Assembly: GCA_018292915.2 (NCBI GenBank)
Contig: JACVVK020000476.1
Span: forward strand, 123,501 to 187,500
Source: Batillaria attramentaria
Taxonomy: Eukaryota > Mollusca > Gastropoda > Batillariidae
DNA: 64,000 nt
Direction of reading: 5' to 3'
The notes beneath the pieces are model-generated. The model was not told the origin of the DNA. It ran no database searches and was given only the letters and a program-made list of their open reading frames with translations. Shown here piece by piece: positions 18,212 through 30,834 of the stretch. Numbering within the stretch: position 1 is the first letter of the stretch; every line of letters starts with the position of its first letter. Made by a program: the position numbers and the translations under genes.

Positions 18212-19420
18212 TTTGTCGTCTTCTTTGCCTGAGTATAACCGTTGAAAAATGAGGATTCAGTTCGAATCAGGAAGAGGTTCCTTTTTCCTGTTTAAGTTTC
18301 CTCCTGTGTAGTTCCTTCCCGTGCATGACAGGACGTCATGCGAAATGTGTGCGATCGATAGTTTGTCAAACTTCCTCGTGCATGCGTATTTGCATTCAAG
18401 GCAGCAGATTTGATAAGGGGAATATGACAAATTACTGACTAGCTGTCACGAGGGAAAGCGGGGGTTTGGAGGAAGGGGAAGGGGGGGGGGGGCTAGAAAA
18501 GGGAACGGGGTTCACAAATTTCAGACCAAAAAACCCAACTCCTGATGGTTGCCCTCTGAGCGATACTGTGCTAAGTGAATGATAGTTAAGTGATATGTTT
18601 ACAATCGAAACAAATGGTTAGGGACTGTTTTACGCTATAATGATACTTTCATTGTGATAATGGCAACACGTTATGTGCTCGTTACACGACTTCTGTCTCA
18701 CATCGGATACCAGCAGAATACAAGCACGTGGTGCGAGCGCTCAGCTCATCTATTTCAGTTTCGGACTTGAAGGGGTTAATGCTACCATTTTTACGCTCAC
18801 AGCTGTTTTCGTGGTATCTATCATCACACAGACACTTAGACAGTGACGAGCGTCTGTAATGCTGGCACTGAGCCAACAGAAGCTTACTTGATGTCGCGGT
18901 GACCACACTGAACTCTCCAGTAGTGCAACAACAATCGTAGAATTTGAACGTTCGACCGCTCACGCAAAGTGTAAAAAGAGCTGTCCCTATCACCAAAAGA
19001 GAGCACAGGCAAAACAAAGAGGAAAGGTTCTCCCCGGAGTACCCTGAGAGAACCTCCAAAGAACGGCCCGAAGGAACGGCGTCACGTGCGAGATCTGAAA
19101 AATCTGATGCCCCAGGACTCAAACTTAAGCCTCTAGCATTGGCGGCAGGAGTCGAAACCACTACTCCTCCGCTCACCACGTGTACGGGGTTTAGAGATCG
19201 GCGAGAATACCACATGACGCCTTTTTTCTTTGCCTCTACTCTGAGCTTGTGGCGTGACGATCGAGGCAAAAAGAGGGTAAACACTCACCGCCCCACACCA
19301 CACCATCGCAAGGTTGTGGACATAGTGACTGGGATGAGGAAAGTGCTGAGTGCATACACTATACATGCACTACTTCACTCAAAACATTATTTTGAAAAAG
19401 CGTCATTGAAGAGTGACGCA
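18212..19420. other. TLR upstream region
   Basis: No confident exon. A poly-G run lies at 18483-18492. An open minus-strand frame (19284-18682, 200 codons) with a hydrophobic stretch (LFCLCSLLVIGTALFTLCV) is present, but it has no recognisable domain. A segment at 19275-19340 (CAAGGTTGTGGACATAGTGA, ACTGGGATGAGG) recurs in diverged form at 29880-29960. Confidence 0.4.
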
Positions 19421-19421
19421 T

Positions 19422-19690
<269 letters not shown>

Positions 19691-20195
19691 CCCCCCCCTC
19701 CTCTCTCTGTTTGTCTGCCTGCCTGCCTGGGTTTCTGTCTGTCTGTCTGTCTGCCTCTCTCTCTCTCTCTCTCAAAAACATCTGCATGCGTGCCCACTCA
19801 AATCTCAAGTGTCTATATTTGGGGGCAAAACATTGGTCATCGTGGAGTGATCACCAGTAATATTTCATGTGCTGACCAAAGAGAGCGTCGAACTCAAACG
19901 TGATTGCGTTACAATGCATTGCATGCCATCCGCCCACAAGCAGGGCAAAATACGGGTATTTTCCACTGGGGTCACGACAGTTTTCTTCCTGGTTAACACA
20001 GGTAGGCGCAGTCTTGAGCATGCAAGATGTAAAAATAGTTCGCGAGTAGATACTGTACTCGTGTTACGAAGCACGAAAGTATATTATTTTGGTAGTATAA
20101 TATTTGAACTTGCATTTCGGGTATTAAGAATTTGTAAAGAGAGAGTCAGAGTGACGAAATATACTATCATGCGCAGGTAAGCAATTCGTGTATAC

Positions 20196-20266
20196 TCATC
20201 TCTCTCCGTCTCTGTCTCTCTGTCTGTCTGTCTGTCTGTCTGTCTCGCTCTCTCTCTCTCTCCGTC

Positions 20267-20324
<58 letters not shown>

Positions 20325-20328
20325 CCCC
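20196..20328. repeat. CTGT/CT low-complexity tract
   Basis: Mixed CTGT, CT and CCGTCT units over about 130 bases in the gene C upstream region. A second CTGT/GCCT tract lies at 19700-19772. Confidence 0.9.
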
Positions 20329-22460
20329 ATTCCTACACTATGATGTATTGACAGAATTGGTTTTTTCATCACGCTTCTTAAATGTTTCTGTCTTATTAGA
20401 GTGTAGTTTCATTTCCTATGGTTTTATTGCTATTTTGCTTTTTTTCCTGTTGCATTACATATGTGTGTGTATTTTTCTGTTTAGATAGATACTACTAGAA
20501 ATATCATCGGCAGGTACGAAAATTGACTGTTTCACGTTAACTACCTCTACCGTTGGTAAATAACGTTTTCTTGATTCTTGATTCTCTCTCTCTCTCTGAT
20601 AAGGGTGGGTGGGGGTGGGGGGGGGGTGTTGGAAAGCCAACTTACTCGGTGTTTTGATTCTGTCGGAGGTATGTATACACGGGAACATTGCCGTGTTTCG
20701 ATCAATGTATTATTATTTGTTTGATTTCTGCATGATTATTTTTTTAGGTTTGCCTGAGCTTATGCTGACATCGACAGCAGTCAACTATGCAAGGTGTCCT
20801 ACAGATGTCCAAGATGACGTGTGTCATGTTGACATTCAGCGTGTTTCTGACAGTTGTGGAGGTACAGGGACAAAACAGAGACAGATAGTGAGTAAACGCA
20901 TGATTTCTTGATGAATAAAACCAGATACCTAATTTTACATCAAACTCTGTGAAAACTAAACTTGGCTATTTGTTTCACATGCAAGTAGGTTTAGGTTACG
21001 TATGAGACAGGAGGGTCAATGTATGAGACCCACTCATCACAAGCACACATGCAATCATGGTTAGGGCAATTTCAAAATGGACGGTTAGTTACGAATGCTT
21101 CTCAGTATCCAGTTACGCAATTTCTGCTTCGTGCGGCGAAACACTACGCGGGATTCTTCGTAAAATCTGTCTGGAGAACGGCAAACACTGTTTGAACATA
21201 ACTATTTGGGTGAAACTAAATCTAGAGAGAAACATGCGGTGCTGACCGACCATTTTCGAACAAATATTGTTAGTATCGCCCGTTATGCGCGTTTCTTTTG
21301 TTTATTCATGAATATGTTTTGTCTCTTTCAGCTGCCCAGCTGGCACAACAGCTAAAAACTGTGGTATGAACAATTACTTACAAGTATACTTTCTTTAGTT
21401 TGCTTGCATTGTGGACTCCCTTTGTGTGAGCGTTTGTCTTCAGTATCAACGAGTGTCATCTATCGGTGCGTTGAACAGCCAAACATAAAACAAACATGCT
21501 GATAACCTGAGCCACAGTGCTAAATATAATGTATGTAGGTGCCAGGCACAACTTAAAAAAATGTCCGCAGGGAATTTCTGAAGGCTAACAAATCACGAAT
21601 GTAGACTCCTGTGATATGGTTTTCGTTCATACCCCTTTCTCCGTTTTGAGAACAGATGTGTAATTACCATGCCTTCCCTTGTGCATTTACACGATTGTGT
21701 AGACAGTGTTGCGGGCAGTGAGACGAGATCGGAGTCACTTTAAAAATCTGTGATATATATGTGTGTCCGTAGGTCTGTCAGCCTAGGTATTTGTAGAATC
21801 GTGACGATTTGGTTTATTTGTTTGTTTCAGCAAATTGCGATTTTCAAGACGACATTTGTCAGTGGAGAAACGATGACGGAACCAGCATAACATGGAACAG
21901 GACGTGTGCTACCCTCTTTGCCTGTTGGTTGGGTATGTTATAAAAACTTCTTCATTGAAATTGTAAAAGAACAACAAGAAGAAGGAGGTGAGACAAAAAA
22001 AGAAAACCATGCATGATTAAGTAACGCTTTACCTCTCTTAGGAATGTTCTCATTATTTCATACAATAACTACAGTCAGATATTCAAATGTCGAAATCAGC
22101 TGGCACGATTTCCAACCGCAAATTTTCCTCAATGTATCTTCTCCTTATCATGACAAGAACATCACGTGTAGAACTTTTTTTCAGGTTGGTATAATCACTA
22201 CTTGTCTGCGCGCGCGTCAGGTCACGGAGCGGGAAGCAAAGCTAGACTGGAATCTCCATGGATTGCTGCCCAGCCACACCATTTGTATTCGTTAAGCTTT
22301 AGATACTATATAGAAAAGAACAACAAGTGCCTGTTGTCTGTGTTCTTGGAAACAACGGGAAATGCTAAAAGAACTTTGTGGTCTACGCAGAGGGCATCTG
22401 ACGATCCATGGACATCGACTGAAACTGAGTCATTTAGTTTCAATGCTAAATATCAGAAGG

Positions 22461-22485
22461 TCTCTCTCTCTCTCTCTCTCTCTCC

Positions 22486-22567
<82 letters not shown>
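22461..22567. repeat. (TC)n-(GT)n microsatellite directly after gene C exon 4
   Basis: Begins at the donor (AAG, then GTCTCTCTC). About 12 TC units then about 39 GT units. The same (TC)n-(GT)n arrangement follows exon 4 of gene D at 36605-36678, so it predates the gene duplication. Confidence 0.95.
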
Positions 22568-22570
<3 letters not shown>

Positions 22571-23097
22571 ACGAAGGAACAGATGCATGGGCGTTTGACG
22601 TGTAGCTTAAGCCTTCTCGTTCTTTTCGTACAGACTTGACGTCCATGATCACACTTAGAAAATCATTCTTAATTCCTTGTCATTAATTTTCACCACTTCT
22701 TTGCTTACAGATAGTGTTTGAAGGGAAGAAATAGTTCAACGCCCCATGCGGAACACGATACGACGAAATCAACGTTGATGACGTTGTCCTGGAATACAAA
22801 GGCATCGTGTCAACTGTGGGACCAGCATCAACACCATCAACAACGAAGAGTATGGTCCTGACAACCACGGAATTTGAACCTACAGTGATGACAGAACGAA
22901 CGGCGACTCATGGGTTGCTGTATACATCACCAAAGACATCTGAAGTAACCACCACCGCTCCAGCAGGGTCAAATGGTAAGAAATCATAACCGGAGACCTA
23001 ACTCGTGCACCAAGCCAATGATAAAATCTTACCGATTAGCCATGTGACTGAAGTTATCGGAAACCACACCACTACGAGACGAAAAAGAGCAGAGAAG

Positions 23098-23270
23098 TGG
23101 GTGGGTGGGTGTTTTGGGTGTGTAACGTCTTTTTCCACCAAATACGGGTGATATCAAAGACCGGGCAACGATGCAAAAGCCAGCACAAATATTTGGCCCC
23201 AGCCGGGATGCGAACTCACGACCCGAGCATTAGAAGTCCAACGCTCTACCATTCGGCCACCCCGGCTCCC
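23098..23270 (-). mobile_element. SINE-1 copy in gene C intron 5
   Basis: Minus-strand, full length. Target-site duplication CGAAAA(A)GAGCAGAGAAG at 23080-23097 and about 23271-23289 (one A different). The right-hand duplication runs straight into a 24-bp minisatellite. Confidence 0.92.
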
Positions 23271-23279
23271 CGAAAAAAG

Positions 23280-23400
23280 AGCAGAGAAGGTAAACTGAAC
23301 ACAAGCAGAGAAGGTAAAATGTACACAAGCAGAGAAGGTAAAATGAACACAAGCAGAGAAGGTAAAATGAACACAAGCAGAGAAGGTAAAATGAACACAA
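23280..23400 (+). repeat. 24-bp minisatellite, five copies
   Basis: Copies start at 23280, 23304, 23328, 23352 and 23376 with core AGCAGAGAAGGTAAAATGAA and spacing of exactly 24. Copies 3-5 are nearly identical. Confidence 0.97.
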
Positions 23401-23904
23401 ACACATAATGTATTTTTGTAGGGAGTCAGTAGTAAAACGTAGGGTTTAATTCGACTACATTTGACACTTCACGTGTTCTTTCCCTGTTTCTCGACGAAAG
23501 ACAATGTACTTCGTCATTTCGCGGGTGTTTTCCCCTTTTTATCTTCTTTTCCCCCTTTGTTTAGAAAACAACTCACAACAGCCTGCAGACGGCGGCAGCC
23601 TGAGTATCGGCCTGCTGACAGGAATCATCCTTGCTGCTGTCGTCGTTGTCATTGTCTTCATCTTGTTGCTGGTCTGGTTCCGTCGACAGAAAGACAAACA
23701 CAGCACGTGCTGCACGAACATCCCTGCTTCAAAGTGTCTCTGTTTCAAGAGAAAAACTGAGACGTAGGTATCATGTGACGACTGTCTCTGTATATTTCCA
23801 GTTCCCCAATATGTTTAGTAAGAAGTGCAATAGGCTTCGAGAACGCAGGGTGTTCTGTTGTATTTTATCCTTTACATTCACGAACCTTATGATGAGCCGT
23901 AAAG

Positions 23905-23910
23905 AATAAA
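23905..23910 (+). other. Candidate poly(A) signal AATAAA after the gene C TM exon
   Basis: AATAAA 142 bases after the TM-exon donor. Reading past that donor gives an immediate TAG (23765-23767), so a transcript ending here would encode a receptor without the tyrosine tail. Function is inference. Confidence 0.35.
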
Positions 23911-24019
23911 GGCTTGTCCTTCTACTGGAGTTGGCTGTATAATGTATATCATGCTTCATTCAAAAACATGCACGTTCGAATCAAGTTGGATAATGTTGTA
24001 TCATCAACAATATCTTACA

Positions 24020-24484
24020 ACCGCCCCCCCCCCCCTTAGTGTAGTGGTTAGCACTTCGGACCATGGACCGGGAGACCCAGGTTTGAGTCCCAGCCGAGGC
24101 AAGCGGGATTTTCCTACCTAGGTCGTGCTATGGGCCCAATGGGGAGGCTGTTGCCACACAGCCGAGATTCACTCACTTCACGGGTGCGACTTTGGGGGTG
24201 CTTCTTTGGTATGACACGTCGTATGGTGTGGATGATTACACGGCCGGCACCGCAGGCCTGGTTAATGCCGGGATATTTATGACAGGAAGCGTGGAATGCG
24301 GCCCTGTCCATCATCATGCATAATAAAAATTGCCCCAGCTTCCGAGCCCTCCGTGGATTCCACCCATTACCAGGGAGGAACACCACTGGAGCCGGCAAAG
24401 AGTTGTGGCAGCAACAAAAACAACAACAACAACAAAAAAACCCACAAAACAAAACAAAAACAAAACAAAACAAAACAAAAAACC
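24020..24484 (+). mobile_element. SINE-2 (tRNA-derived, 465 bp) in gene C intron 6
   Basis: Head with A box GTGTAGTGGTTAGCAC and B box GGTTTGAGTCCCAGCC, a long unrelated body, and a tail of CAA/CAAAA units. Exact 12-base target-site duplication CAATATCTTACA at 24008-24019 and 24485-24496. Different family from SINE-1 and SINE-3. Confidence 0.93.
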
Positions 24485-24953
24485 CAATATCTTACAGAAT
24501 TGCTAACCTCCCATTTTGTGCAACAAATCGTCGTTCACACTGAAAAATTGCGGAAGTCGATTTTGGACGATTTTGAGATTTATATCCTACTGACCTAATT
24601 TTGGGGTCGCGGATCGATTGGTGAGGTCCGTTTCTACGTTTGAATCTCGGAAATGGGTCAAAACAGCGTTTGAAAATTTGCGGCACTGATACACAACATT
24701 TTTACACGAGAAAACTGCGGATGTTTTCTCTGAAAAAGTGCGTAAGTCTAAATGAAAGAATTTACAATGGAAAAATTGCGTAAGTCGATCGAAGGAAAAT
24801 TGCTGAAGTCTTCATAGGGTAAATTCGCCCAGCAAAGTTGCGTATGTCGTTGAAAAATTGCGGAAGTCTTTATTGTTTTCAGTATTTCTGAAAAAATGTC
24901 ATGAGTAAGTGACGGTGTGAAGTGTTTGCGTGCGTCTGTGTTTGCCTCTCTCT

Positions 24954-24956
<3 letters not shown>

Positions 24957-25005
<49 letters not shown>

Positions 25006-25023
25006 GCGTGCATGTGTGTGTGT
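24957..25023. repeat. (GT)n microsatellite within the inverted-repeat element
   Basis: About 30 GT units with a few GC interruptions. A (GA)n tract follows at 27419-27456, beyond exon 7. Confidence 0.92.
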
Positions 25024-25530
25024 AAAATGACTCCCACAGAAGTTTCCTGTGAGGAAGATCCGTGATTAACATCAGACACGAGCAGAGTTTAAGCCGAGTT
25101 GAAAGCGTATTGTTCGTTCTCTCTGACATTGAATCGGTGGAGGAAAATTGTGTGTGTCTGTGCTTGCGTACTTCCGACTCCATGAAATTCAGACGATTAT
25201 TTTTAAATGAGTCGCAGCTCTGATACTGACTTCAGCTAGGTACCGGCCGGATTTTCAAGCTGAACTGTGTGTGACAGCTTATCTAAACACATCTTCTTGG
25301 GCAATGCTAACGTCTTTTTGGTCCATCAATTTCACAGAAACACGAAAATAAAATGTTAGCGACCTTATGTTTGACTTTTGTTTTTTGCCAGATGGAAGAA
25401 AAATGCAAGAGAATTCATCTTTGTGTCAGTCCTGCTTTCAGGATTTTCGGGTAGTACTGATCTGGACGTTATCGTGTCACTGTATTTTCTTTCCCATACC
25501 AGACTGAGAAGCGTGCAATTAGCAAGTATT

Positions 25531-25631
25531 CCCCATGAAGCTGTTGTATACCGACGAGTATTTTGATCCAAGACGCAAATCAACCCCGAGCTTTAGCTAA
25601 ATACGAGTCGGTATACAACAGTTTCATGGGG
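25531..25631. repeat. Near-perfect 25-bp inverted repeat (hairpin)
   Basis: Arms 25531-25555 and 25607-25631 pair at 24 of 25 positions (CCCCATGAAGCTGTTGTATA in the left arm). Pairing partly continues inward through GAGTATTT/AAATACGA. The centre is about 30 unpaired bases. Confidence 0.93.
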
Positions 25632-27416
25632 TGTAAATGCTTTATCATCCTTCTCTTTAGGCCAATTTATGGTATACTTTGAACGTTTATCCTACTAAAA
25701 ACTAACAGTCGAAAGCGGCTGCACATACCAGACGAACGAGTTTGTATGTCGGCAGATTACAACCCCGACAGAATAAAGTGCGCCTTTTTACGCTAGCAAG
25801 ACGGTGTCAATTCACTCCTGAACTCAAATCCAAACAAAAACACTAGTTCTAAACTTCGACTGAAGACACAAAAAACATGCTAACGCTTTCAAGGAAATGT
25901 AATTTGCGAGGTGAATTCGAAACCGATCAAGCACAGCTCAGTCTGTTCACGCTTTGCACGATTAGGGCCCGTCCAAGCGGGAGTCTTCCTGTCGCGATTC
26001 TTCACGAAAAATGAAGATTTGTGAGTGTTTATTCTAACATTTTTAGTACATGTACACCGATTAAAGTGTCCTTCCACCAACAGCTACAGTTTATAACTGG
26101 ATGTTTGATTTAAACGATTCAAGAAGCTTCTGTTCAATCGGAGATCTAGACAACGAATTCGCTGCCATTCTCTGCGCCGGTAGCATACGGCTGCAGCTAC
26201 TCGATTCGATTCTGCTTTATGTCACAGGTTTTGGGTTTCATAGCGTTGAAACTGCTTTTGATTTCAGTACGCAGTGTTTGTTAGGTAAAGTCTGCTGTCG
26301 CCTTGAACGGTATTTGCGTCCGGCTTGCCACGGTCAGTCAAGTCAGTCAAAAGCATACATGTAATCGGTGAGACGCCAGCTTCGACTGAACTTTTTGAGA
26401 ACGGTTTTTGATAAGTGTTGGTTAAAACTGTCCGGAAGTTGAGTAAGCAGTGCCGAAAATAATCGCCTTAGATCTATCCAATGCTCGATCTGAGAATATC
26501 CAGAACAAACAACTTCATCGTGAGGGGAAAAATCGCCTCGATTAGATTGGTCAAAGCAGTAAGACTGTTTTCGCCTTCTAATGAAAATTTAATGTCGAAG
26601 TCGGCCACGCCTGAGGATTTGTGGTGAACTTGATTTTGACAAAATTGCGTCACTGGCGGGAGAAAAATTGCCGAAGTCGACCACGCGTGAAATTTTGTTG
26701 TGATTTTGGTTTTGACAAAATTGCGTAACTGCCTGTGCAAAATTGCCGAAATCGACCACACTTTATATTTTGGGTAAAACTGCGTAATTCAACCTGCTAA
26801 ACTGCGTAAGTCGGTATTCTGGTTGGAACACGTTGACATAAAATTGCGTAAGTCGCGTAAATTACTTTTTCTCCCCCAAATGCAATTAGCTATGATAACT
26901 AAACTTTACAAACCTAATAGAAGAAACGATTGTGAATCGTTCAGTAAAATTTCATTTCGAAGTGATGAAAAATAATCGAATACACGTATGTCAGGTTTTT
27001 GCTTCTCCTGAAAAGTGCGGAAAATCGACTTCCGCAACTTTTCCGTGTGAACGACGAAATTCTGGACGCTCATCACTATCCTGCAAATAAACATTGCGTG
27101 CAAGGACTTCATTCAATATTTTGTGCGGGGGGGGGGGGGGGGGGGGGTACCAGCCGGCATCAGTTATTCGATCAAGACCATTTACAATTGTCAACTCCTC
27201 TTCCAGGGATCTCCACGTGGCAGACAGTGGAAGAGTTGCTGCTGATATCAGATCGACAGGTAGGTAATTTAAGTCCATTAAAGCATGAATACGAAACATT
27301 GAAAAGATTTATGTTATTCACGTACAGTGAAAGAGGATGTTGAATTTGCAAGTAATGTTCAGCAGAACTGCTGTTAGCAAACACCCAGCAGTCCCTCGTA
27401 GACTGTGGAGCACTGT

Positions 27417-27462
<46 letters not shown>

Positions 27463-28029
27463 ATTATTGTGCAGAATCAAACATTTCTTTCTAATTAGTC
27501 AGCCTTATCGTTCCACAGAAAACAACGCATGACAATTGAATAATCCTGTATCACATGTTACCCAGATTCATCCTCTGCTCCCGGGCCAGAACCACTCAGA
27601 AGCGTGTCAGAGGAACGCCGAGAGATGCCCAATAATGGAACACATGTACAACACGACCTTGCCTTGGCCCACGTCTACCAGAACACTGGGAAACAGCCTC
27701 ACGCTGAACGTTATCACACTGGCCTTGCAGATCCTGTGTCCGAACTTTCTACAGGTTCTGCACGCAACACAATCAGATGTGGATCGGAAACAACGCCGCC
27801 CGCAGGCACGTCAGACAGAGCTACTGAGGCTTTTACAAGGGCAGACGTCTACGAGCAACTCGCGAATCGGAACGAGCCAAGTCACTACACAGCTCTGGCT
27901 GATATCAAATGGAGATCTCCTGAGGGGGCGCCTGAGGCGGGAAGTGTCTATGAACTGCTGACTATCAGGCCCGAGTCAGGTCACTACACAGCTCTCACTA
28001 ACATCGACCGTCAACAGGTTACAAAGTGA

Positions 28030-28604
28030 CTCAGACAATGACACTTTGTAGCTGTATGAACGTACGTGTTTAATAACCAACACTGAAACTGTCACTGCAG
28101 TAGTTTACGATTTATGATTTTGTGCACGCAAGTGTATTCCCATCTCACTGTTTCATGCCGCCGGTTCTGCTCTTTGAAGATTCTCCTGCTGTGTGCCCAA
28201 AAATATGCCTGTTTTGTCAACCTGTATACACTTCACTTTTCATGTGTGTATATATACTGTGCAGACGTTCGTTTAAGCAGAATTCAGATTTCCATTTGAC
28301 TTAGAGGCAAAATTTAGGACGTACGTCCTGAGGGAAAGGACTACAGCTGAGATAATTTTCAGTCTCTTCTTGCGTTTACTTAAAATGGATTTATCAGAAC
28401 ATGCAGTCACAGTGGCAGCGTAATTATTTGAGAAGAAGATACTTCACTGTCTATGTATTCACTTTAATGGTAATGAAAAAGTAGAGAAAAAATGACCGTG
28501 TTAGGGTTTCTTTTGCGTGTGTCTCTCACGGACGAGGAAATGTATCCTAATAAAAGAAAAACAACCTCAAACCGCACTTGTGTGACGTGAATCGTGACCA
28601 TGCA
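28030..28604. other. 3' flank of gene C
   Basis: No exon seen. AATAAA at 28549-28554, about 520 bases after the gene C stop, is a plausible poly(A) signal for the full-length transcript. Confidence 0.45.
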
Positions 28605-28930
28605 AGGCGATAATAATAATAATAATATTTTTTTTTAATATAGCGCAGTAATCTACTTACAAGGCAGTTCTAAGCGCTAAGAGTACAGGTGAAAGGTACA
28701 GATAAAAGTCAAGGTTCAGGGCCAGGGCAACTGCATGTATGGTACTTAATAAGCAGATGGAGAAAGAGGGAGGCAGGTTAGACGGTGCTTTGAGATGAAA
28801 ACAGGTAGGTTTTTAGATTTGTTTTGAAGGTTTCGAGGGAGGTTGACTGGCGGAGCGAAAGAGGCAGGGAATTCCAGGCTTTTGGACCAGCGTAGGAGAA
28901 GGCTCGAGCGCATAGCTGGTCGGTCGACGC
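28605..28930 (-). mobile_element. L2-type LINE 3' end
   Basis: Minus-strand translation upstream of the stop gives RAFSYAGPKAWNSLPLSLRQ, then TSLETFKTNLKTYLFSSQ and stop: the C-terminal end of an L2/CR1-clade reverse-transcriptase ORF. The 3' UTR ends in CTCTTAGCGCTTAGAAC and (ATT)n, as at 2718. 5'-truncated. Confidence 0.9.
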
Positions 28931-29239
28931 CTGTTGAGCGGCACTGCATAATTATTATTATGCTTTGCTCTTCCGTGCATCGCTGACAGGAGCTTTTGCG
29001 CGAAGCGATCAATGGTTTCAATGAATCACCGCTCAGTTCAGAACTCAGCCCAATTTATCCAACTCAAACCTGAGGTGGCCAGCGGGGTGCGCAACCGGCA
29101 GAGACTACGTGTTTTTGTTTTTTTTGCCGGGTTGAGTTCTGAACTGCGTCAGGGTTTAATGAAAATGGAGAAGCAGGAAAACTACACGCTCCGTCACCAA
29201 CTAAACTTTAGAATACAAAACGTCATGTGAAAACGCATA

Positions 29240-29673
<434 letters not shown>

Positions 29674-30184
29674 CAAACGTATCTGCATGACTGCCCACTC
29701 AAATCTCAAGTGTCTGTAATTTGGGGGCAAAACATTGAAGGAAACCCCCAAATTGGAAGATTTTCTTAAAAGCTCAATTACTTCAGGGGCGTTGATTAAA
29801 CAACATATTTCTAAAACCTGCGTGTGCGATTAGCGTGTTCTGAATTTTTTCCTGCCAACAAAGGAACACATTAAACTCTCTCCTCACCGCCCACGCTAAA
29901 CGTGCTGCACCTTTGTGGACACAGTGACTGGGCTGTGTAAGGCGCTCGTACACAGCCCTCTGATACTTAAGAAAGAGAAGCAGACCACTGTAGTCAGTTA
30001 ATACAGGTGAGTAGTGCAGCTGTCAAAACGACATAGCGTCTTCCACCAAGATTGTGGCTGCAACCGATATAGTGGGATCGAGATATATCACATGTTCACA
30101 CTTACTCAGAAGTTGTTTAAAACAATTTGGAATCTCGAAGTAAGTAAACTTTAATTTACAATGTATAGTTTTCTCAAAGGCACA

Positions 30185-30380
30185 TTAAAAGTAGTAGTAG
30201 CAGTAGTAGTAATACTTATTGGGCGACTATCCCTGAGGACCAAGCTCTCTAAGTGCCTTACAATCTTAGGACAGTAAAAATTAAGTTAAAAAAAATTATC
30301 ACGAAAATAATAATAATAATAATAGGGCGCGACAATCCCTGAGGACCAAACTCTAAGCGCCTTACAATCTTAAAACAGTG
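30185..30380 (-). repeat. Two adjacent L2-type LINE 3' tails
   Basis: 30190-30270 and 30300-30375 each carry an AGT or AAT repeat, then GGGCG.C.A.CCCTGAGGACCAA and AAG(C)GCCTTACAATCTTA. Both are solo tails in the same orientation. Confidence 0.8.
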
Positions 30381-30834
30381 AAAAAAAAAATGAAGTAAAA
30401 AAACAAAACAAAAATTAACACGATATGTGAGAAAGTCAACAGATACACAGCATAACACGATTCAGATGCCCTAACAAAGCAGTGTATACAGCGATTTAAA
30501 ACACGTGATCTTAAAGAATAAAATGATGGAGTAATGAACACGCAAGAATGTTAAGAACACATGTCGAGAAAATCGTTATAATTTCCACTGATAAACTACT
30601 TTCAAAATAGTGTGACATAGTAGTCCATGATTACGGCCACCTGAGCTGCGGAAAAAAAACTGCACATATATATTATTATCCCGTCCATTCAGGCATACAA
30701 GTGTTGTCTCTGAAACTCTCCCGTTTTGTGATTAGTTCATAAAGTTACCAAAAAAAAAAAAAAAAAAAGTCGTAAATTCTATCGCAGCATGTAACGACAA
30801 CCTTCGAAAGAAGACACAACGCACTCATGTAGTA

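Larger units (their letters stand above)
24529..27057. mobile_element. Inverted-repeat element with iterated TTGCGKAAGTC motif
   Basis: Terminal arms 24529-24565 and 27021-27057 are 37 bases long and reverse-complementary at about 35 positions (ends TCGTCGTTCACAC / GTGTGAACGACGA). Inside both flanks the motif AAAATTGCGKAAGTCG recurs many times in one orientation (24735-24870; 26640-26850). No transposase frame is visible in the 2.5 kb. Looks like a non-autonomous DNA or foldback element. Fills most of gene C intron 6. Confidence 0.7.
20787..28029 (+). pseudogene. Gene C: MAM-domain receptor with two ITAM-like motifs, interrupted by an in-frame TAG
   Basis: Eight exons with the gene B/D plan: 20787-20887, 21332-21363, 21831-21932, 22185-22459, 22711-22975, 23565-23763, 27207-27259 (least certain), 27566-28029; phases 2,1,1,0,1,2,1. 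It has a signal peptide (FSVFLTVVEVQG), MAM domain (CDFQDDICQW, ARLESPWIAAQ, INVDDVVLE), stalk, and TM (GLLTGIILAAVVVVIVFILL) followed by WFRRQ. The tail carries two exact YxxL-x8-YxxL motifs, YEQLANRNEPSHYTAL (27850-27897) and YELLTIRPESGHYTAL (27949-27996). In the fifth exon the frame reads IVFEGKK then TAG at 22732-22734; gene D has TTG there. Normal splicing gives about 177 aa, a secreted partial MAM. All other exons remain open, so the nonsense change is recent, polymorphic, or avoided by splicing. AATAAA at 28549 fits a poly(A) signal. Confidence 0.78.

Noticed and set aside
18682..19284. 200-codon minus-strand open frame
   Set aside because: No recognised domain, no support from splice sites or paralogues, and an overlapping open frame on the other strand. 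Kept only as a note.
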